Part shown: positions 44,787-55,512 of the stretch, in pieces
Layout: each line of letters starts with the position of its first letter
Numbering within the stretch: position 1 is the first letter of the stretch
NCBI GenBank assembly: GCA_033182465.1
Contig: CP137323.1
Location: forward strand, 2,480,001 to 2,544,000
From: Sanghuangporus weigelae
Lineage: Eukaryota; Basidiomycota; Agaricomycetes; Hymenochaetales; Hymenochaetaceae
Direction: 5' to 3'
Length of the DNA: 64,000 nt
Made by a program: the position numbers and the translations under genes
The notes under the pieces: model-generated
Databases searched by the model: none
Told to the model about the DNA's origin: nothing
Seen by the model: only the letters and a program-made list of their open reading frames with translations

Positions 44787-47256
44787 TCAGTTAAATGTCG
44801 TTTCATTCCTTGTCTAATTCATGATTGGAGGAGTTATATTTCCGCTTAATTACGGTCTAGCGCAGAGCAATGTCATCAAGTTGAGCTGATTTAGGCAATT
44901 CTTTGTTCTTCATGAGGCGAAGTTCGCGGCCACATATTCCCGCTCTCAGCGAGGCCATCGTTTGAAAAAGATTTTCAAGGTGGACCATAGTGACCTTCCG
45001 GTCATCATATGTCAAGCTTTGTGTTGTCTTTCATCCCCGTTATCTCCAGCACATGGGTTACACGCCTACCTCCGCCTCCAAATGTTCTTACCCTCTCCAG
45101 CTATAGCGCTACTCGGAATGGACTGCGGCTTTCGCGAGTCCTTGTAATGTTTCGTTTACGATTTGATTGTGACGGAACAGCCTCGCGGCATCGTCTAGTA
45201 TCTTTCTCTCAGACCATGGTTCTCTGCCTTCTCATCCCCTCCGAGTCGCTGATTCCATATCTCTCCCCTTCGAAGCCTGTGAGTAGTCCGGAACACGTTA
45301 CTAAGGGCATTGCCTTGAACGATGTATTGCCATTATCTGGTCCATTCCGCCATGGTGGATTGATTAACAGCGCTCGGAGACTGACCCGAAGTTGCGCATC
45401 ATGACGGACTTTATATCGACCTTTTAAAAGTTTCTTGTGGTCCTACTTGGTTGTGTCGTGTATTCTTGAGCATTGCCGATAGAGGCTCTGGCCATTTCGT
45501 TGGAGGATATGGTCATCTCGGGGCCGTATGTGAGCATAAGGCCGGTCAACATGTCTAGTGCGTCTCCCTGTGCTTCTGCTGCCTACTCATGAATACTCAT
45601 CTCTTGCCTCAGCGAAGCATCTCATTTCCCTTCGAGCCTCACTCCAACTTCGACTTCATCCGTTTTTCAACTTCATACACTTATTTGATTCAGATCGCAG
45701 TCCACACGGTGCGACTCGAGGAGATGCCTGGTAACATAGAATACTTCGTTTCTTTGCGAGCCATTTCAGCAATACAGAAGAACAACTGGGACGCATCATG
45801 GCCCTCAGGCTACCGTGAATATTGCAAACCATCATTCTCCTCGTTTGTCCCACGACACATGGTGTATGAGCTGGTTATCGTGGTGCCCAATTCTGCAACC
45901 TCAATTTGAGGATGGCGTATCCGATCACACGGTTTGTTCCATCTTTCTAATGGACACGCTAGCCGACGAGTGCTACAGAGGTTCTACCGAAATAGCCTAA
46001 ACAACCGATTCTTGGGACACAAACCTGGGATATCGATATTTTAAACGCGAATTCAGACAGAGATAGACTAAGCGAAAGGATTCCGCGGCAAACAGTTCTC
46101 AGCACGCCATGCAAACGCTGCGCCGCTGCATAGCGCAATCACTGGAAGGCAGGGACGTCGTAGCGATACTTCGCAAGACACGATGATACCTGTTATCTTC
46201 TTGAACCATTCATCGTCCTAAATCGTCTCGGGTCTCTAGTCTCCATCCGACTACACTGAGTCTAGCAGCACCTTGGAACTTCTACCCATCACTTGGTCAA
46301 CTCTCGGACATCATATCGAAAAACAATTCGTCTGCTAGTTTTCTACCTGCGACCTCTGGCGGTTACGAGAAAGCCGCGACGAGTCTGTCATGTAGACAGA
46401 CTCATCCATAGCCATAGATGAGAATGAGCTGCAACTCAAGTCGGTATCTCATCAAACAACCCGCTGATAATGGAGGGAGTGGAACAGATCAATTTCCTGG
46501 ACGTCGCAGGTAGCATTTGACTGTTAGCTCTGAGTAACATCAGTGCTCTGTTCCTTGTGGCGCTTTTTGCCCTTTTCTAAATGCACCAAGTCCCTGGTGC
46601 CAGTCTTGGTATTCCCCTGTGAGACACGCAGCGAACAGGTCCCTTGTTTGACTAGAGGGTTCACCTCTGGCGGCTACACCAAAGATATGAGAAACGAGAC
46701 CTCTTCCTGGACTCAATTACATGCTGGTTAGGGGAAACACATCAGGGATGTCTCTCCTCCCGACCAGCATCTAACTGAGTCACTCTTCTAGGATGACGAG
46801 TTTGCGAAGAAGCATACCAGGCATCTGGCAAAAGGAGGCGGAACAAGCACGAGGTGGGACAAGATCTCTGTTAAACCCGGTATTTGAGATCACCACTTAA
46901 ATAACAGGACGGTGCACAGCTTTCGGAAGAGCCACGTAACTGATAGCCCCATAACAAACAATCACGCCGAGTCAGCCACTTACTACCGTCATAAGTATGA
47001 TATAGAGGCTTCGCTCGCAGCCGGGTGGCTGAATGATAAGGAGGTTGACAATAGGGCTGAAGTTTAATTTTTATGCAGTCGAATTTAGGATTCGTATTTC
47101 ATGAAGGGCAACGATTAATTTTATTTCCTCACAAAGCTTACTAAGATATACTGATGTAATCAAACGTTCACGTGAATGGCACGGGACCGTCGCGTCGCTC
47201 AGGCAACCTTTCCCTTTTCACGCAGGCGTATATTCACCTCATAGTCTAATCTTCCA
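44787..47256. other. 2.5 kb stretch without a recognisable gene
   Basis: Several short frames occur (for example 45009-45404 and 45589-45909 on plus) but none shows domain similarity, introns in phase or similarity to neighbours. A perfect 9 bp inverted repeat (GAGTCTGTC/GACAGACTC) lies at 46381-46403. The phrase CCTCTGGCGGYTAC occurs twice (about 46353 and 46664), hinting at old duplication. It is probably decayed sequence. Confidence 0.45.
46381..46403. repeat. Short perfect inverted repeat
   Basis: GAGTCTGTC at 46381-46389 and GACAGACTC at 46395-46403 are separated by ATGTA. With one mismatch the arms extend to 12 bp (GACGAGTCTGTC and GACAGACTCATC). No associated gene or terminal duplication was seen. 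Confidence 0.6.
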
Positions 47257-48921
47257 ATGTCGAGGCCGGCTGTGCAGACCTCCCCAACAGGAGGACGCTC
47301 AAGGCCACTTCGTATTGTCGCGTCTGGGACGGTTTTTCTGACACATACGCTTGGCCTGTCGACTTTTCCGGCTGAAGGTGCGATCTCCCGCGCGCGCAAT
47401 GTATCGCGAGCTCGCGGTGGGAGTGTAGCGAACGTTCTCGCCGTCCTAGGGCAATTTTCCGGGATCGACGCTCTTCTTGTCGCGCCTCTGGCTGGGAACA
47501 GTGAGGGTGCGATGCTTGCGCGGGATTTGCAGCGGGAAGGTGTGAATACGAAGTATTGCAAAGTTTGGGAGGGGGCAAGCGTTCCGAGCGCGTGGATCAT
47601 CGAAGCTGGCACGTTTCTCACTTATGCTGGATTTAAACTGCTTTACTAATAGCTCGTTATGATGAACAGAGGATGAACATTCGCGAACGATCATCAACCA
47701 TAACCCTTTACCGGACATAACTCATGAAGAGTTCGTCAGCTTGCTCGGACCGTTGCTCGTTCCAGAAAACTACGACATTCCGATCTCGCAAATACCTTCA
47801 CCGACTTCCGCTGGCGGAAATTCTCAGGCTTCAGCTCCTTTTGACTGGTTGCACTTTGAAGGTAGATCGGTGAAAACGACTTTATCGAATATCGTTGGGA
47901 TTGATGGGCTCGCGCGTGAGAGGAAGTGGAGAAGTCAATGCGTGTTCAGTTTGGACGTCTGTAAGACACGACAAGGCGTTGAAGCGGTATGGCTCTTCCA
48001 TACACATACTCTCGCTTTCTAACACTGATTCAGCTCATACCCCATGCAGACGTGATATTCTTCTCGTGAGAAGCTCCTTAGCCTCTCTACTTTGTCGATA
48101 TGCTCATGTTGATAACTAGGAAGCAGTATGCTCTCTCTCAGAATGCCGCTTATACCACTCCTCGGCCTTTCCTTCTTGCCCTCGCATCATCGGGTCGTAT
48201 CCCACCGCACGCTCTTTTGGTTGCATATTGGGGTACTGCAGGGGCCGCGCTCCTTAGCGTCCCAACTCGCGAGTATCTACAATCAAGTGGTTGGGTCGAT
48301 GAGGAACCACGTTCTACGCGTCCCCTGAGCACGATTAGTGACGCAACAAGCAGGCCAGGCCAAGGAGTTGGAGCAATAGGCAGCGTGCGTAGTGGCAGCG
48401 GTTTCTGGGCAGCAGGCCATGGCACAGGTAGCAATACCTCCAGCAGCGCATTTACGGCATTTTCTACCGTACAGAGCAGCAATGCGCACGAAAGTAGTGT
48501 TGGCTCGTCTGGGATGTGCGATATCCCTGAAGTACGCACCGAGGATGCAGATCGAGAGGCGGATCGTGATTCGCAAGGCACCGAAGTCGGCGGCAGGAGG
48601 AAACATAATGTAGACTCCCGAGACGAAGCGGCGGCTCAGGATGCGTTCATAGCAGGGATGATCTATGCTCTGAGCCAGCGTATTCTTCCAGGACCTCCAT
48701 ATGCACCGTCTGGGACACATGCATCAAATCATTTTGATATTGAAAGAGGGAAATGGAAACTTGAAGATTGTCTAAGGTGCGTTGGAATTTACAGGAAAAG
48801 AGTCGAATTATTCGGCTGATGTTTTGATAGGTTCGCAAGTGAAGTTGCTGGGCGCAGAGCGCGAAAGCGGGATTATACCGGGCTTGCGAATGAGATGAGA
48901 CGCACTGGATGGTTTGAATGA
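47257..48921 (+). CDS. pfkB-family carbohydrate kinase (ketohexokinase-like)
   Basis: Exons can be joined as 47257-47608, 47670 to about 47983, a short exon reading LIPHADVIFFS, a long exon from about 48120, and a last exon ending at 48921. Features: GGSVANVLAVLGQFSGID (sugar-binding pfkB start), LQREGVNTKYCKVWEGASVP, INHNPLPDITHEEF, FDWLHFEGRSV, PHADVIFFSKQYA, LVAYWGTAGAALL and AAAQDAFIAGMIYALSQ. The family phosphorylates sugars such as fructose with ATP. The usual GAGD anion-hole and catalytic motif reads AAQD here, keeping the Asp but losing both glycines. A Ser/Gly-rich insert of about 110 residues precedes it. The first intron (47609-47669) appears to start with GC. Activity is therefore uncertain. 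Confidence 0.8.
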
Positions 48922-49045
48922 AGCGCTTCGTTCGTTGGTCATACCCGATCCTCTGTTCTTGTTTTGGATATCCATAGCTATACATTCATTTAATAGATAA
49001 AGGATAATACAAATTCTAAAAGAATTTTTAATATAAAAGGGTGAC

Positions 49046-49051
49046 AAAAAA
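49046..49051 (-). terminator. Pol III T-run terminator of tRNA-Thr
   Basis: Six Ts on the minus strand begin 9 bp after the mature 3' end of the tRNA at 49060, the normal place for an RNA polymerase III stop. Confidence 0.7.
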
Positions 49052-49059
49052 CTATGTAG

Positions 49060-49147
49060 TTCCCCCTAGCCGACTCGAACGACTGACCTCATCATAGCAA
49101 GTGCCATGCACTACTAGTGATGCGCTCTACCACTGAGCTAAGGGGGA
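49060..49147 (-). tRNA. tRNA-Thr (AGT) with 16 bp intron
   Basis: Read on the minus strand, acceptor arms TCCCCCT and AGGGGGA pair perfectly. The D-arm is GCTCAGTGGTAGAGC. The anticodon stem CATCA/TGATG encloses a 23-base loop that contains anticodon AGT at the normal place plus a 16-base insert directly after position 37, the standard tRNA intron site. The variable loop AGGTC is followed by T-arm AGTCG-TTCGAGT-CGGCT, which includes the B box (GTTCGAGTC). AGT reads threonine ACN codons after A-to-I editing. Discriminator base is A. Confidence 0.88.
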
Positions 49148-49244
49148 TTACTAAATTGAAGATCAACAAGATGTCTATAATGCCTTTGTACTCTTTATTG
49201 CTAAGCAGGTCGCGCTGAAATGAACGTTCACGTTCACCTCGACC

Positions 49245-50632
49245 ATGACCGCGACTGTGTCAACCACAACAACGGCTCAGCTTGCCTCTCTCTCTCTCAA
49301 CAGCTCCAGTCCTGCGAAAGACACACCGCTAACATGCTCATCGTCTTCACCTTCACATCGTTCAAACGGTGCGACTCAGCCAAGACTTCTCTACCGCGGC
49401 GCGCTCTCTCTTCCAGACTCACATCTTCTTCTGGATGGATTGACATTCACCATCGCGTTGCCCACTGATGACCCTCATGCTAGTCGGGCGCTTCTCGAAT
49501 CTCCGCTTCCATTGGCATTGGAGAGCTTGCGCGGGCGGCCGAGCCTGAGTTTTCGAGGGTTCGTCAAAATGGAGAATATTCATTGTGACTTTAGTGAACG
49601 CGTTCACCTGTGAGTTCAGACACATCTTCGATGATTGTGGGTCGTGAAGACTGACCGACGCGTCCCTCATTGTCAAGCCACGTCCATCCACGCTCCATCC
49701 TGACGCGTCAGCTGTTCGAGTACACTCTCTGCATGACACCCATATCACCGTCCAAGGGTTACACTGATTCTGGTATCCGTATTGGTCTCGGAGATGCGTC
49801 AAATGGTACGACAAGCATGTATAATGATATTGTCGTGTTCGGGCGACCGCATCCGTCATCATCTATCATGCAACTCTGCGTTGCACGTATTATGCCTCTG
49901 CCACCCAAACCTATACAGGCCGGACAACCTGTGAACGAGAAGACGCAACAAGCTCGACCTCCACGTCCGGACGATCCAATACCACGTAAGCCACCAGCTG
50001 GATACGCCGGTATCGCACGAATAGGGCTAGGAATGAAACGCGCGGCAAGCGTCAAGCTAAACGGCAAAGAGGAAGCTGAAGGTCCAAACAAGAAGTTAAA
50101 GAAGGAAGCCTCGTCTACGAGCTTGGCCACAAGTCGAAGTCAAGGATCATTCAAGATCCCGCCGTTGCCACCTGGAAAGGCGCGTGCAACATCTGAGGTG
50201 GACGTATTCCATGCGTCAATGGAGGTCGATGGTCCTAGTGGAACTCAAGATCACGAAGCGCAAAACAAAACGGTAAGTCTCAATTAACCTTTTTTTCTCA
50301 TGCCAAATGTCTTACTTTGATTAGTTTATAAAGAAAGCTGTTGTACGATTGATAGGTGCTGCAGGTGTCTCCAAGACGAATACCTCCTTCAAAGATTTCT
50401 TTAACCAGGTTTATCACGGAACGTCTTTTGCCTTGGTGAGCTATCAGCTGAAGACTATTAAGACTACTTTCGCACCTTACTAAATTTCTGTGTCTAGAGA
50501 GCGAAAATGCGCATTGCGAAGCTAGAAGGCAACCCGACTGATAGCGAACTCGTTGATCGCATAGCACAAGCTCATATTACATTATATCTGGGAGGACTGG
50601 GAGTTGGCGTGATGCTTCTGCAGCAAGGATGA
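49245..50632 (+). CDS. Probable Sld7-like DNA replication protein
   Basis: Four exons join in phase: 49245-49609, 49678-50272, 50325 to about 50436, and a last exon ending at the stop at 50630-50632. The N-terminal half has ordered sequence such as ILTRQLFEYTLC and DSGIRIGLGDASN. The middle is Pro/Lys-rich (PPRPDDPIPRKPPAGYAG). The C-terminal 80 residues, FIKKAVVRLIGAAGVSKTNT, FKDFFNQVYHGTSFALRAKM and a final helix, fit the small helical domain of fungal Sld7, which binds Sld3 and tunes firing of replication origins. The match is by pattern, and alternative assignments are possible. A competing frame through TDASLIVKPRPS stops early, so the acceptor at 49677 is preferred. Confidence 0.5.
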
Positions 50633-50861
50633 TCAACCTTCATCCTGGGTTGCAATTGTACGTGTTTAATTCTTCACTTTACAAAGCTAAGCTTTAACGA
50701 CTTTTCAGTGTATATAAAGGTGTAATGAAATATAAACAACGAAGTGTCCATTAAGTATCCAACGCGGGATGAAATTTAATATTTTATACAGTGAAGGAGA
50801 TGAGATTAAATGATTATAGATGTCTCGGATCGGGAAAGGTAGATGGGTTCTTTGGCGTCAT

Positions 50862-51845
50862 TTATTCAAGTTGCAACCACGAGTCGTCGCTATCCGAGGT
50901 AAAGGTATAATATCCTCGGATTTCACCATCACTGTCCTCATGTAATTCGCTCTGCGGAGGTGCAGGAACTGGACGGACAAGCCGAATCGTTGGCGGGATC
51001 TTCTCAACTTCATGTTTGACAACGCGTGCGATACCGACGTCAACGCCTGGAACGACAAGCATCCTGCTTGTGCGGTCTATCGTGAAGCTAGTTTGCTCTT
51101 GGTCGTGGCTGGAACGCGCGCTCCCGCTTGCGCTCGTACCTTGATTGGACTCGGAAGCGGAGAAGACGCCTGCCCAGCCAGAGTTGCGGCGACTAGCTCT
51201 GGCACGCTTCTCTGGAAGCGTTTGTGCATTTGTGCGAGTATGAGGGCGAAGTTTGGATTGTAGTTCCTGCTGTTGCTGTTGCTCGATGATCTCTGCTGCG
51301 TCATCGCAGACATCCCGCTCAATCGCAACGCCCCAACGGGACCTCCTTCTATTCTTCTTCTGATCGCGCGTCTTTCCGTCTGTATCTCCGGCCTTGGAAC
51401 GGCGCCTCATACAGGATCCTGGCCAACCGAAACGGAACCGTGACTTGGGCTGGATGACCGTGCACGTAACAGTAAACTCCGTCTCGACGCGCACTGTGAA
51501 GATCTGGGGCTCGGCGTTGTAGCGCCAGGAAGGGACGATTACGGGCGGAGCTGGTCTTCCGAAGCGTGGCTTGAAACGCCTAAGCGAACGTACGGGAGAG
51601 CTGGACGAAGAACGGGAGGTCGTCATGCTCGGTGCTGTTGAACTAAACTCGCAAGTTTCGTGCGACTGCGTCTCGGAAGGCTGTATCGTGCGCCTGCGAC
51701 GATGGACAATGAAGAGCCTCCTAAGCCTAGATTTGACTCTATGCTTGGGTTTATAGTTGGGCGTTTGAGCAGCGCGACTCGGGGGATACCTATGTTCTCC
51801 CTGTGATTCCGAAGTACTCGTATTTGATTTGTGCTGGGTGTGCAT
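50862..51845 (-). CDS. Uncharacterised basic Ser/Arg-rich protein, single exon
   Basis: The ATG at 51845 begins MHTQHKSNTSTSESQGE and gives about 327 residues. The sequence is rich in Arg, Ser and Pro, with basic clusters (HRVKSRLRRLFIVHRRRR), a possible beta-rich segment (PSWRYNAEPQIFTVRVETEF), a Gln run, and a C-terminus with SFTIDRTSRMLVVPGVDVG and acidic DSDGEIRGYYTFTSDSDDS. There is no signal peptide or membrane helix. A TATA-like box lies about 85 bp upstream. I do not recognise the family; a nuclear or disordered regulatory protein is possible. Confidence 0.6.
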   Translation of the reverse strand: MHTQHKSNTSTSESQGEHRYPPSRAAQTPNYKPKHRVKSRLRRLFIVHRRRRTIQPSETQSHETCEFSSTAPSMTTSRSSSSSPVRSLRRFKPRFGRPAPPVIVPSWRYNAEPQIFTVRVETEFTVTCTVIQPKSRFRFGWPGSCMRRRSKAGDTDGKTRDQKKNRRRSRWGVAIERDVCDDAAEIIEQQQQQELQSKLRPHTRTNAQTLPEKRARASRRNSGWAGVFSASESNQGTSASGSARSSHDQEQTSFTIDRTSRMLVVPGVDVGIARVVKHEVEKIPPTIRLVRPVPAPPQSELHEDSDGEIRGYYTFTSDSDDSWLQLE

Positions 51846-51927
51846 GATGGAGCGAGGGAGCACGATATGGATGATGGGAAGAAGAAAGGTAGTACGAGAC
51901 CGACGTGTTCCGCCCGAATTTAGCGCA

Positions 51928-51935
51928 TTTTTATA
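51928..51935 (-). promoter_or_regulatory. TATA box upstream of the 51845 ATG
   Basis: The minus strand reads CCTATAAAAATGCGC about 85 bp before the ATG of the basic protein, a typical spacing in filamentous fungi. Confidence 0.5.
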
Positions 51936-52310
51936 GGTCTTGTTGTTCCTCTGGCCACGGCACCATGTCTAAGCCACACGAACCTACGCTACGTACACTA
52001 AATATTGTGCTTTGCATTCTTATATTTTTTTTGTTTCTCCGTTTCCGTGTTGACATGATGGCTCGCGTAAACTTATTTCAATGCTGAAATGCTCGTAGCA
52101 AGTTCCTTACATTTATTTGAAGCTTGGAGACCAGAGTCCCTGAAGCTTCTGGTGAGGATCTCCTTAGTTTGGTAAGGGACGATCGTCGATCATAGATACC
52201 AAATAAGGTAATGAACTCGGTGCCGTGTCCCGCCTCGTGCTTCGCGTGCTTTGTGCACTCAAACTCGCGGACCAAAGCTTACTCAGTAAAAGCGCTGCTG
52301 GATCTGAGCC
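51936..52310. other. Divergent intergenic region
   Basis: This lies between the basic protein (minus) and the LYR protein (plus). A long T-rich run is present near 52018-52036. No gene is evident. Confidence 0.4.
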
Positions 52311-53135
52311 ATGCTCAAGCCCCGTCTACGCGCACAATTGCTTGAACTTCAGTCTAAGCGTCGCACAGCACTTCCGGCACAATTCACTGCGCTGTACAGA
52401 CTCTTTTTGAGGGCTACGTCAGCAACTGTTTTGCATCATGGGACTTCGATGAGGACCTTGCGTATGCTGTATAGGCCTACCTTTGAGGCCGCTGCTGGGG
52501 CGGTGAAGAGGCTGGAGATGCTGCAGATGCTGCAGAGTGCTGAGAAGGTGGAAGGAGAAGAGAACGTGGTAGAGGAAGCGAAGGAGGAAGAAGGCAGTGA
52601 AGAAGGCTCGAGCGAAGGCTCAGATAAAGAGACAGAGGGTGGCTCCAAAGACATTGAGAATTTGAAAGGCTGGTTAAAAGTCTTTGATGAGCGGAGTGAG
52701 TAGAAATCACTTATTCATACTGCTCTTGTCTAAGACTTTCTGATTTAACTTTTATTGTCAGTAAACAACACGCTTTCATTCCTTCTTACCTCTTCCCAGT
52801 CAAGAGGTCTCTCGAACGAGGTCGTGAAGCGTCTTGTCTTCCTCTCACAATCGAACTATCATTGGACAGCTGAGCGTCTCCTTGTATCGGGACGCACTCG
52901 CGAGTGGGAGCCTCAGCTCGACCCGAAGTCGCCGGAATACTCAACCTTGCCGCCGAGTCTCTATGCGAGTAACGTGGTGAGAAGCACAGAAAAGAAAGCA
53001 AAACAGGCGAATTTTGATGCGAAGTGCTGGGGAGCGTTGGGTGAAGTCGTACAGATGGCCGAGGCGAGAGATGCGTTGAGTTTAGGGAGGATCAGGTTTA
53101 AGCTGCGGAAGTTTAATAACAAGAAGTTCTATTGA
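52311..53135 (+). CDS. LYR-motif protein of DUF1763 type, probably mitochondrial
   Basis: Two exons (52311-52695 and 52762-53135) give 252 residues. The N-terminus is basic and contains FTALYRLFLRATSATVLHHG, an LYR-like motif, then TLRMLYRPTFEAA. An acidic low-complexity insert (EEAKEEEGSEEGSSEGSDKE) follows and then NNTLSFLLTSSQSRGLSNEV and VVKRLVFL. The order fits small fungal DUF1763/LYR proteins. LYR proteins usually act in mitochondria as adaptors for Fe-S cluster transfer or respiratory-complex assembly. The C-terminal extension (YHWTAERLL to FNNKKFY) is longer than I would expect. The basic, Arg-rich N-terminus is compatible with mitochondrial targeting. Confidence 0.65.
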
Positions 53136-53937
53136 AGTCAGTGAATTGGTTGAATGCGTTTTGAATAGTATACTGATGGCAGTGCTGGACTTAGAGGTCG
53201 GCATGAAATGTGCACAGTTCCAGTAGAGTTTTCAGGTGCTCGTGGAAGTTTACTCAAAGATTGAGAACGTGCACAAGCCAACGCCGAAGCAAGCCGAGTA
53301 TTGATAGCTAAACTGCGAGCACGGTTGGGATTCAAACAGGACGTTCCGAGAAGGGTTCTATCTCAGATGATGCCGCAATCTTTGCACGCGCTCTGAGAGT
53401 CAGACTCATGTTCTTCATTTCGGAGCTGCCTCTTAGACCGAATGTGATGGACTTGATGAAGTGCGTTCTGATGTGCCCTCCGGTTCAAGCTCCACTGGCG
53501 ATGCGACGGAGAGTTGGAATGTAGTGACTTACCTGATAAAATGTACTTACCTATGCTAGTGCTAATTCACTATGGTCCAGTCGCAAACCAGAAAACAAGG
53601 GGAAGAAGGTCGAGCGAGGGTAGGGTTGAAGTGCGTGGTTGTGGCTTATCTGGTCATTTGATCTAAGCATGACTAACAATCGTGGCTAGGAAGGAAAACA
53701 AACCAACACAAACTGATATGAACATAAACTCTTGCGACCACGCCTGAGAAAGATCTCAGAACGTTTCTTCCGCGAGGTCTACCAACTTATAAATTTACAC
53801 CCGTCATCACCTTGATTTATTTCGACTCAACGTTCCTTCCTTCCTTGCCGTGCGTAACTCATTTCTCGTTGCGACGCAACCACTCTGCTCCGCTCATTTC
53901 GTTCCTACAGCTTGATAGTTGCTTATTGCTGATCATC
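53136..53937. other. Intergenic region with TATA box
   Basis: This is 0.8 kb upstream of the gene starting at 53938, with a TATAAAT box at 53788-53794, 144-150 bp before the ATG. Nothing else is recognised. Confidence 0.45.
53788..53794 (+). promoter_or_regulatory. TATA box of the 53938 gene
   Basis: ACTTATAAATTTACACCC lies about 145 bp upstream of the ATG at 53938, leaving room for a CT-rich leader (53818-53860). Confidence 0.5.
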
Positions 53938-55038
53938 ATGAATAATTCGCCGACTACACCGAGCTTCGCGAGAACTCCTCGACTCCCACGCATGCGCTCT
54001 CAGCGCATCGTGCACGTTGTGCAGACTGAGGATAATAAGGATGTTTCTGTCGTGGTAAGTCTTTCATTGAGTAGTTGTCTGGCTTGCTGTTCACCAGTTC
54101 ATCCACAGACCATCTCGGAGGATGGTCTCGCTGAGGAGACTCAAGAGACTGTGGATTTCTGCATCCCTGACGCCGAGGACAAAGAAGACTGCGAAGTTCG
54201 CGTAACTGATGAGTCGGACAAGCAGGCTGAGGACGAACCGATCGTCTTTGAGGTTGACCTGGACGATGGTGATGTCCAGCAGCTCACTAAATGTGATTGC
54301 GATGAACATAAGCAAGCCACGCAAAGCCGCAGGGCCTCTCTTTTCTCCAATGATGAGTTCGAGCCTATAAGAATGAAGTTGCCGAAGCGCACTCCTCAGC
54401 CTTTGCGCCTGTTAAATCACAAAGTCACATCACCCAAGAAGACTGCCTTTTCGTCTCCGGCGTCCCCCGCAAGTCCTCCTGTCTCTGAAGCTTCCGACGC
54501 TTCTAGCCACCCTAGTTCACTCGATAGTCCGAACCCAGGCTTGGATGCGTCACCAACCTTGTACGCATCAAGCCACACGCCTTATACGTCCGGATCATCT
54601 ACCACGCTCTACTCGGTCGCGTCTGCTGCGTCCTCCATCACCTACGTTGATAGCTCTAGCTATCAGAAACACGGTGGTCGTACCTTCTGCGCTTTCGAGA
54701 AGGAAGCAGGATCACCAAAGTTTGTCGATGTCGTCACTCCGGATAACGTTACTGGCACACGTGGGCTAGTTGACCTCAAAGCTTATGGTTATAATTTCGG
54801 TTGGTCTCGTTTCGATGGCCGCTCTGATGTTGCTCATGGGCTGCGTCCCGAGGAGGCTGCAGAGTTGGAGATTTTCTTGTCGAAGGTGAGTTTCTTCTAT
54901 CTATGTCCGTTTGTACAACGCATCTGATTGAAGATTTAGGGTCCGAACGCTTTCCCGAATCGCGGATCCCCAACGCGTAGTCCAAAGAAGTCCGCATTTG
55001 AGAAGAAACTCTTCGAGGTTCTCAAACTCATTAAGTAA
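53938..55038 (+). CDS. Uncharacterised Ser/Pro-rich protein, three exons
   Basis: The start MNNSPTTPSFARTPRLPRMR at 53938 is preferred over an upstream in-frame start because it follows a leader with a TATA box. Intron 1 starts GTAAGT (about 54053) and ends CACAG near 54108; intron 2 starts GTGAGT (about 54886) and ends TTTAG near 54939. The middle is acidic (DAEDKEDCEVRVTDESDKQA) and then Ser/Pro-rich (SSPASPASPPVSEASDASS). The C-terminal 100 residues look more ordered: GRTFCAFEKEAGSPKFVDVV, GWSRFDGRSDVAHGL, PEEAAELEIFLSK and a basic end (SPKKSAFEKKLFEVLKLIK). There is no membrane helix. Function not recognised. Confidence 0.7.
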
Positions 55039-55512
55039 AATTGAATTTTCGTGTCTCTTGATGTGCGCGGCTTTTCGCGTGCTAATCTCACATGCCATCC
55101 AATACCTCTCCTTCGCCATGTATACATTTAGTAAGTGTAGCGTTACTTCGAGTTCTTACTCTGTATCACACTCCTTCATACTATCAAAGTCCGGCACTCG
55201 TTTTTAGCTTTATTCTGATAATAAATATAGTTCCTTGATCAGTTCAACCGGGGATAAAACTTGTCGTCCGTATTGCGTCGAAAACGCGTGTGGTCTTCTC
55301 AGGCTTGCTTGCACGCTACTGAACGCTCTGATCCAGGTGATTGCATTTCCCGTATACCATATACACACAAGAACAGAATAACCAGTCATTGACAACACCA
55401 TTAGCATCGAAAGAAATTCTACATATGAGCTATGCAAGACTCGGTTAGGCTAGGGAATGAAGAGCGCAAGATGTGACGCACATTGCCCGCTAATATTGAA
55501 CCATATTCCGAT
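55039..55512. other. Convergent intergenic region
   Basis: This is the 3' ends of a plus-strand and a minus-strand gene. No feature recognised. Confidence 0.4.

Noticed and set aside
45009-45404. 131-residue plus-strand open frame in the 44.8-47.3 kb gap
   Set aside because: No domain, no in-phase introns, and composition like translated non-coding DNA. Not called a gene.
48150-48581. 143-residue minus-strand frame inside the pfkB gene
   Set aside because: Antisense shadow of the long pfkB exon; no independent similarity.
49650-49758. Alternative frame TDASLIVKPRPSTLHPDAS in the Sld7-like gene
   Set aside because: It hits a stop before the conserved DSGIRIG block; the acceptor at 49677 gives a continuous protein.
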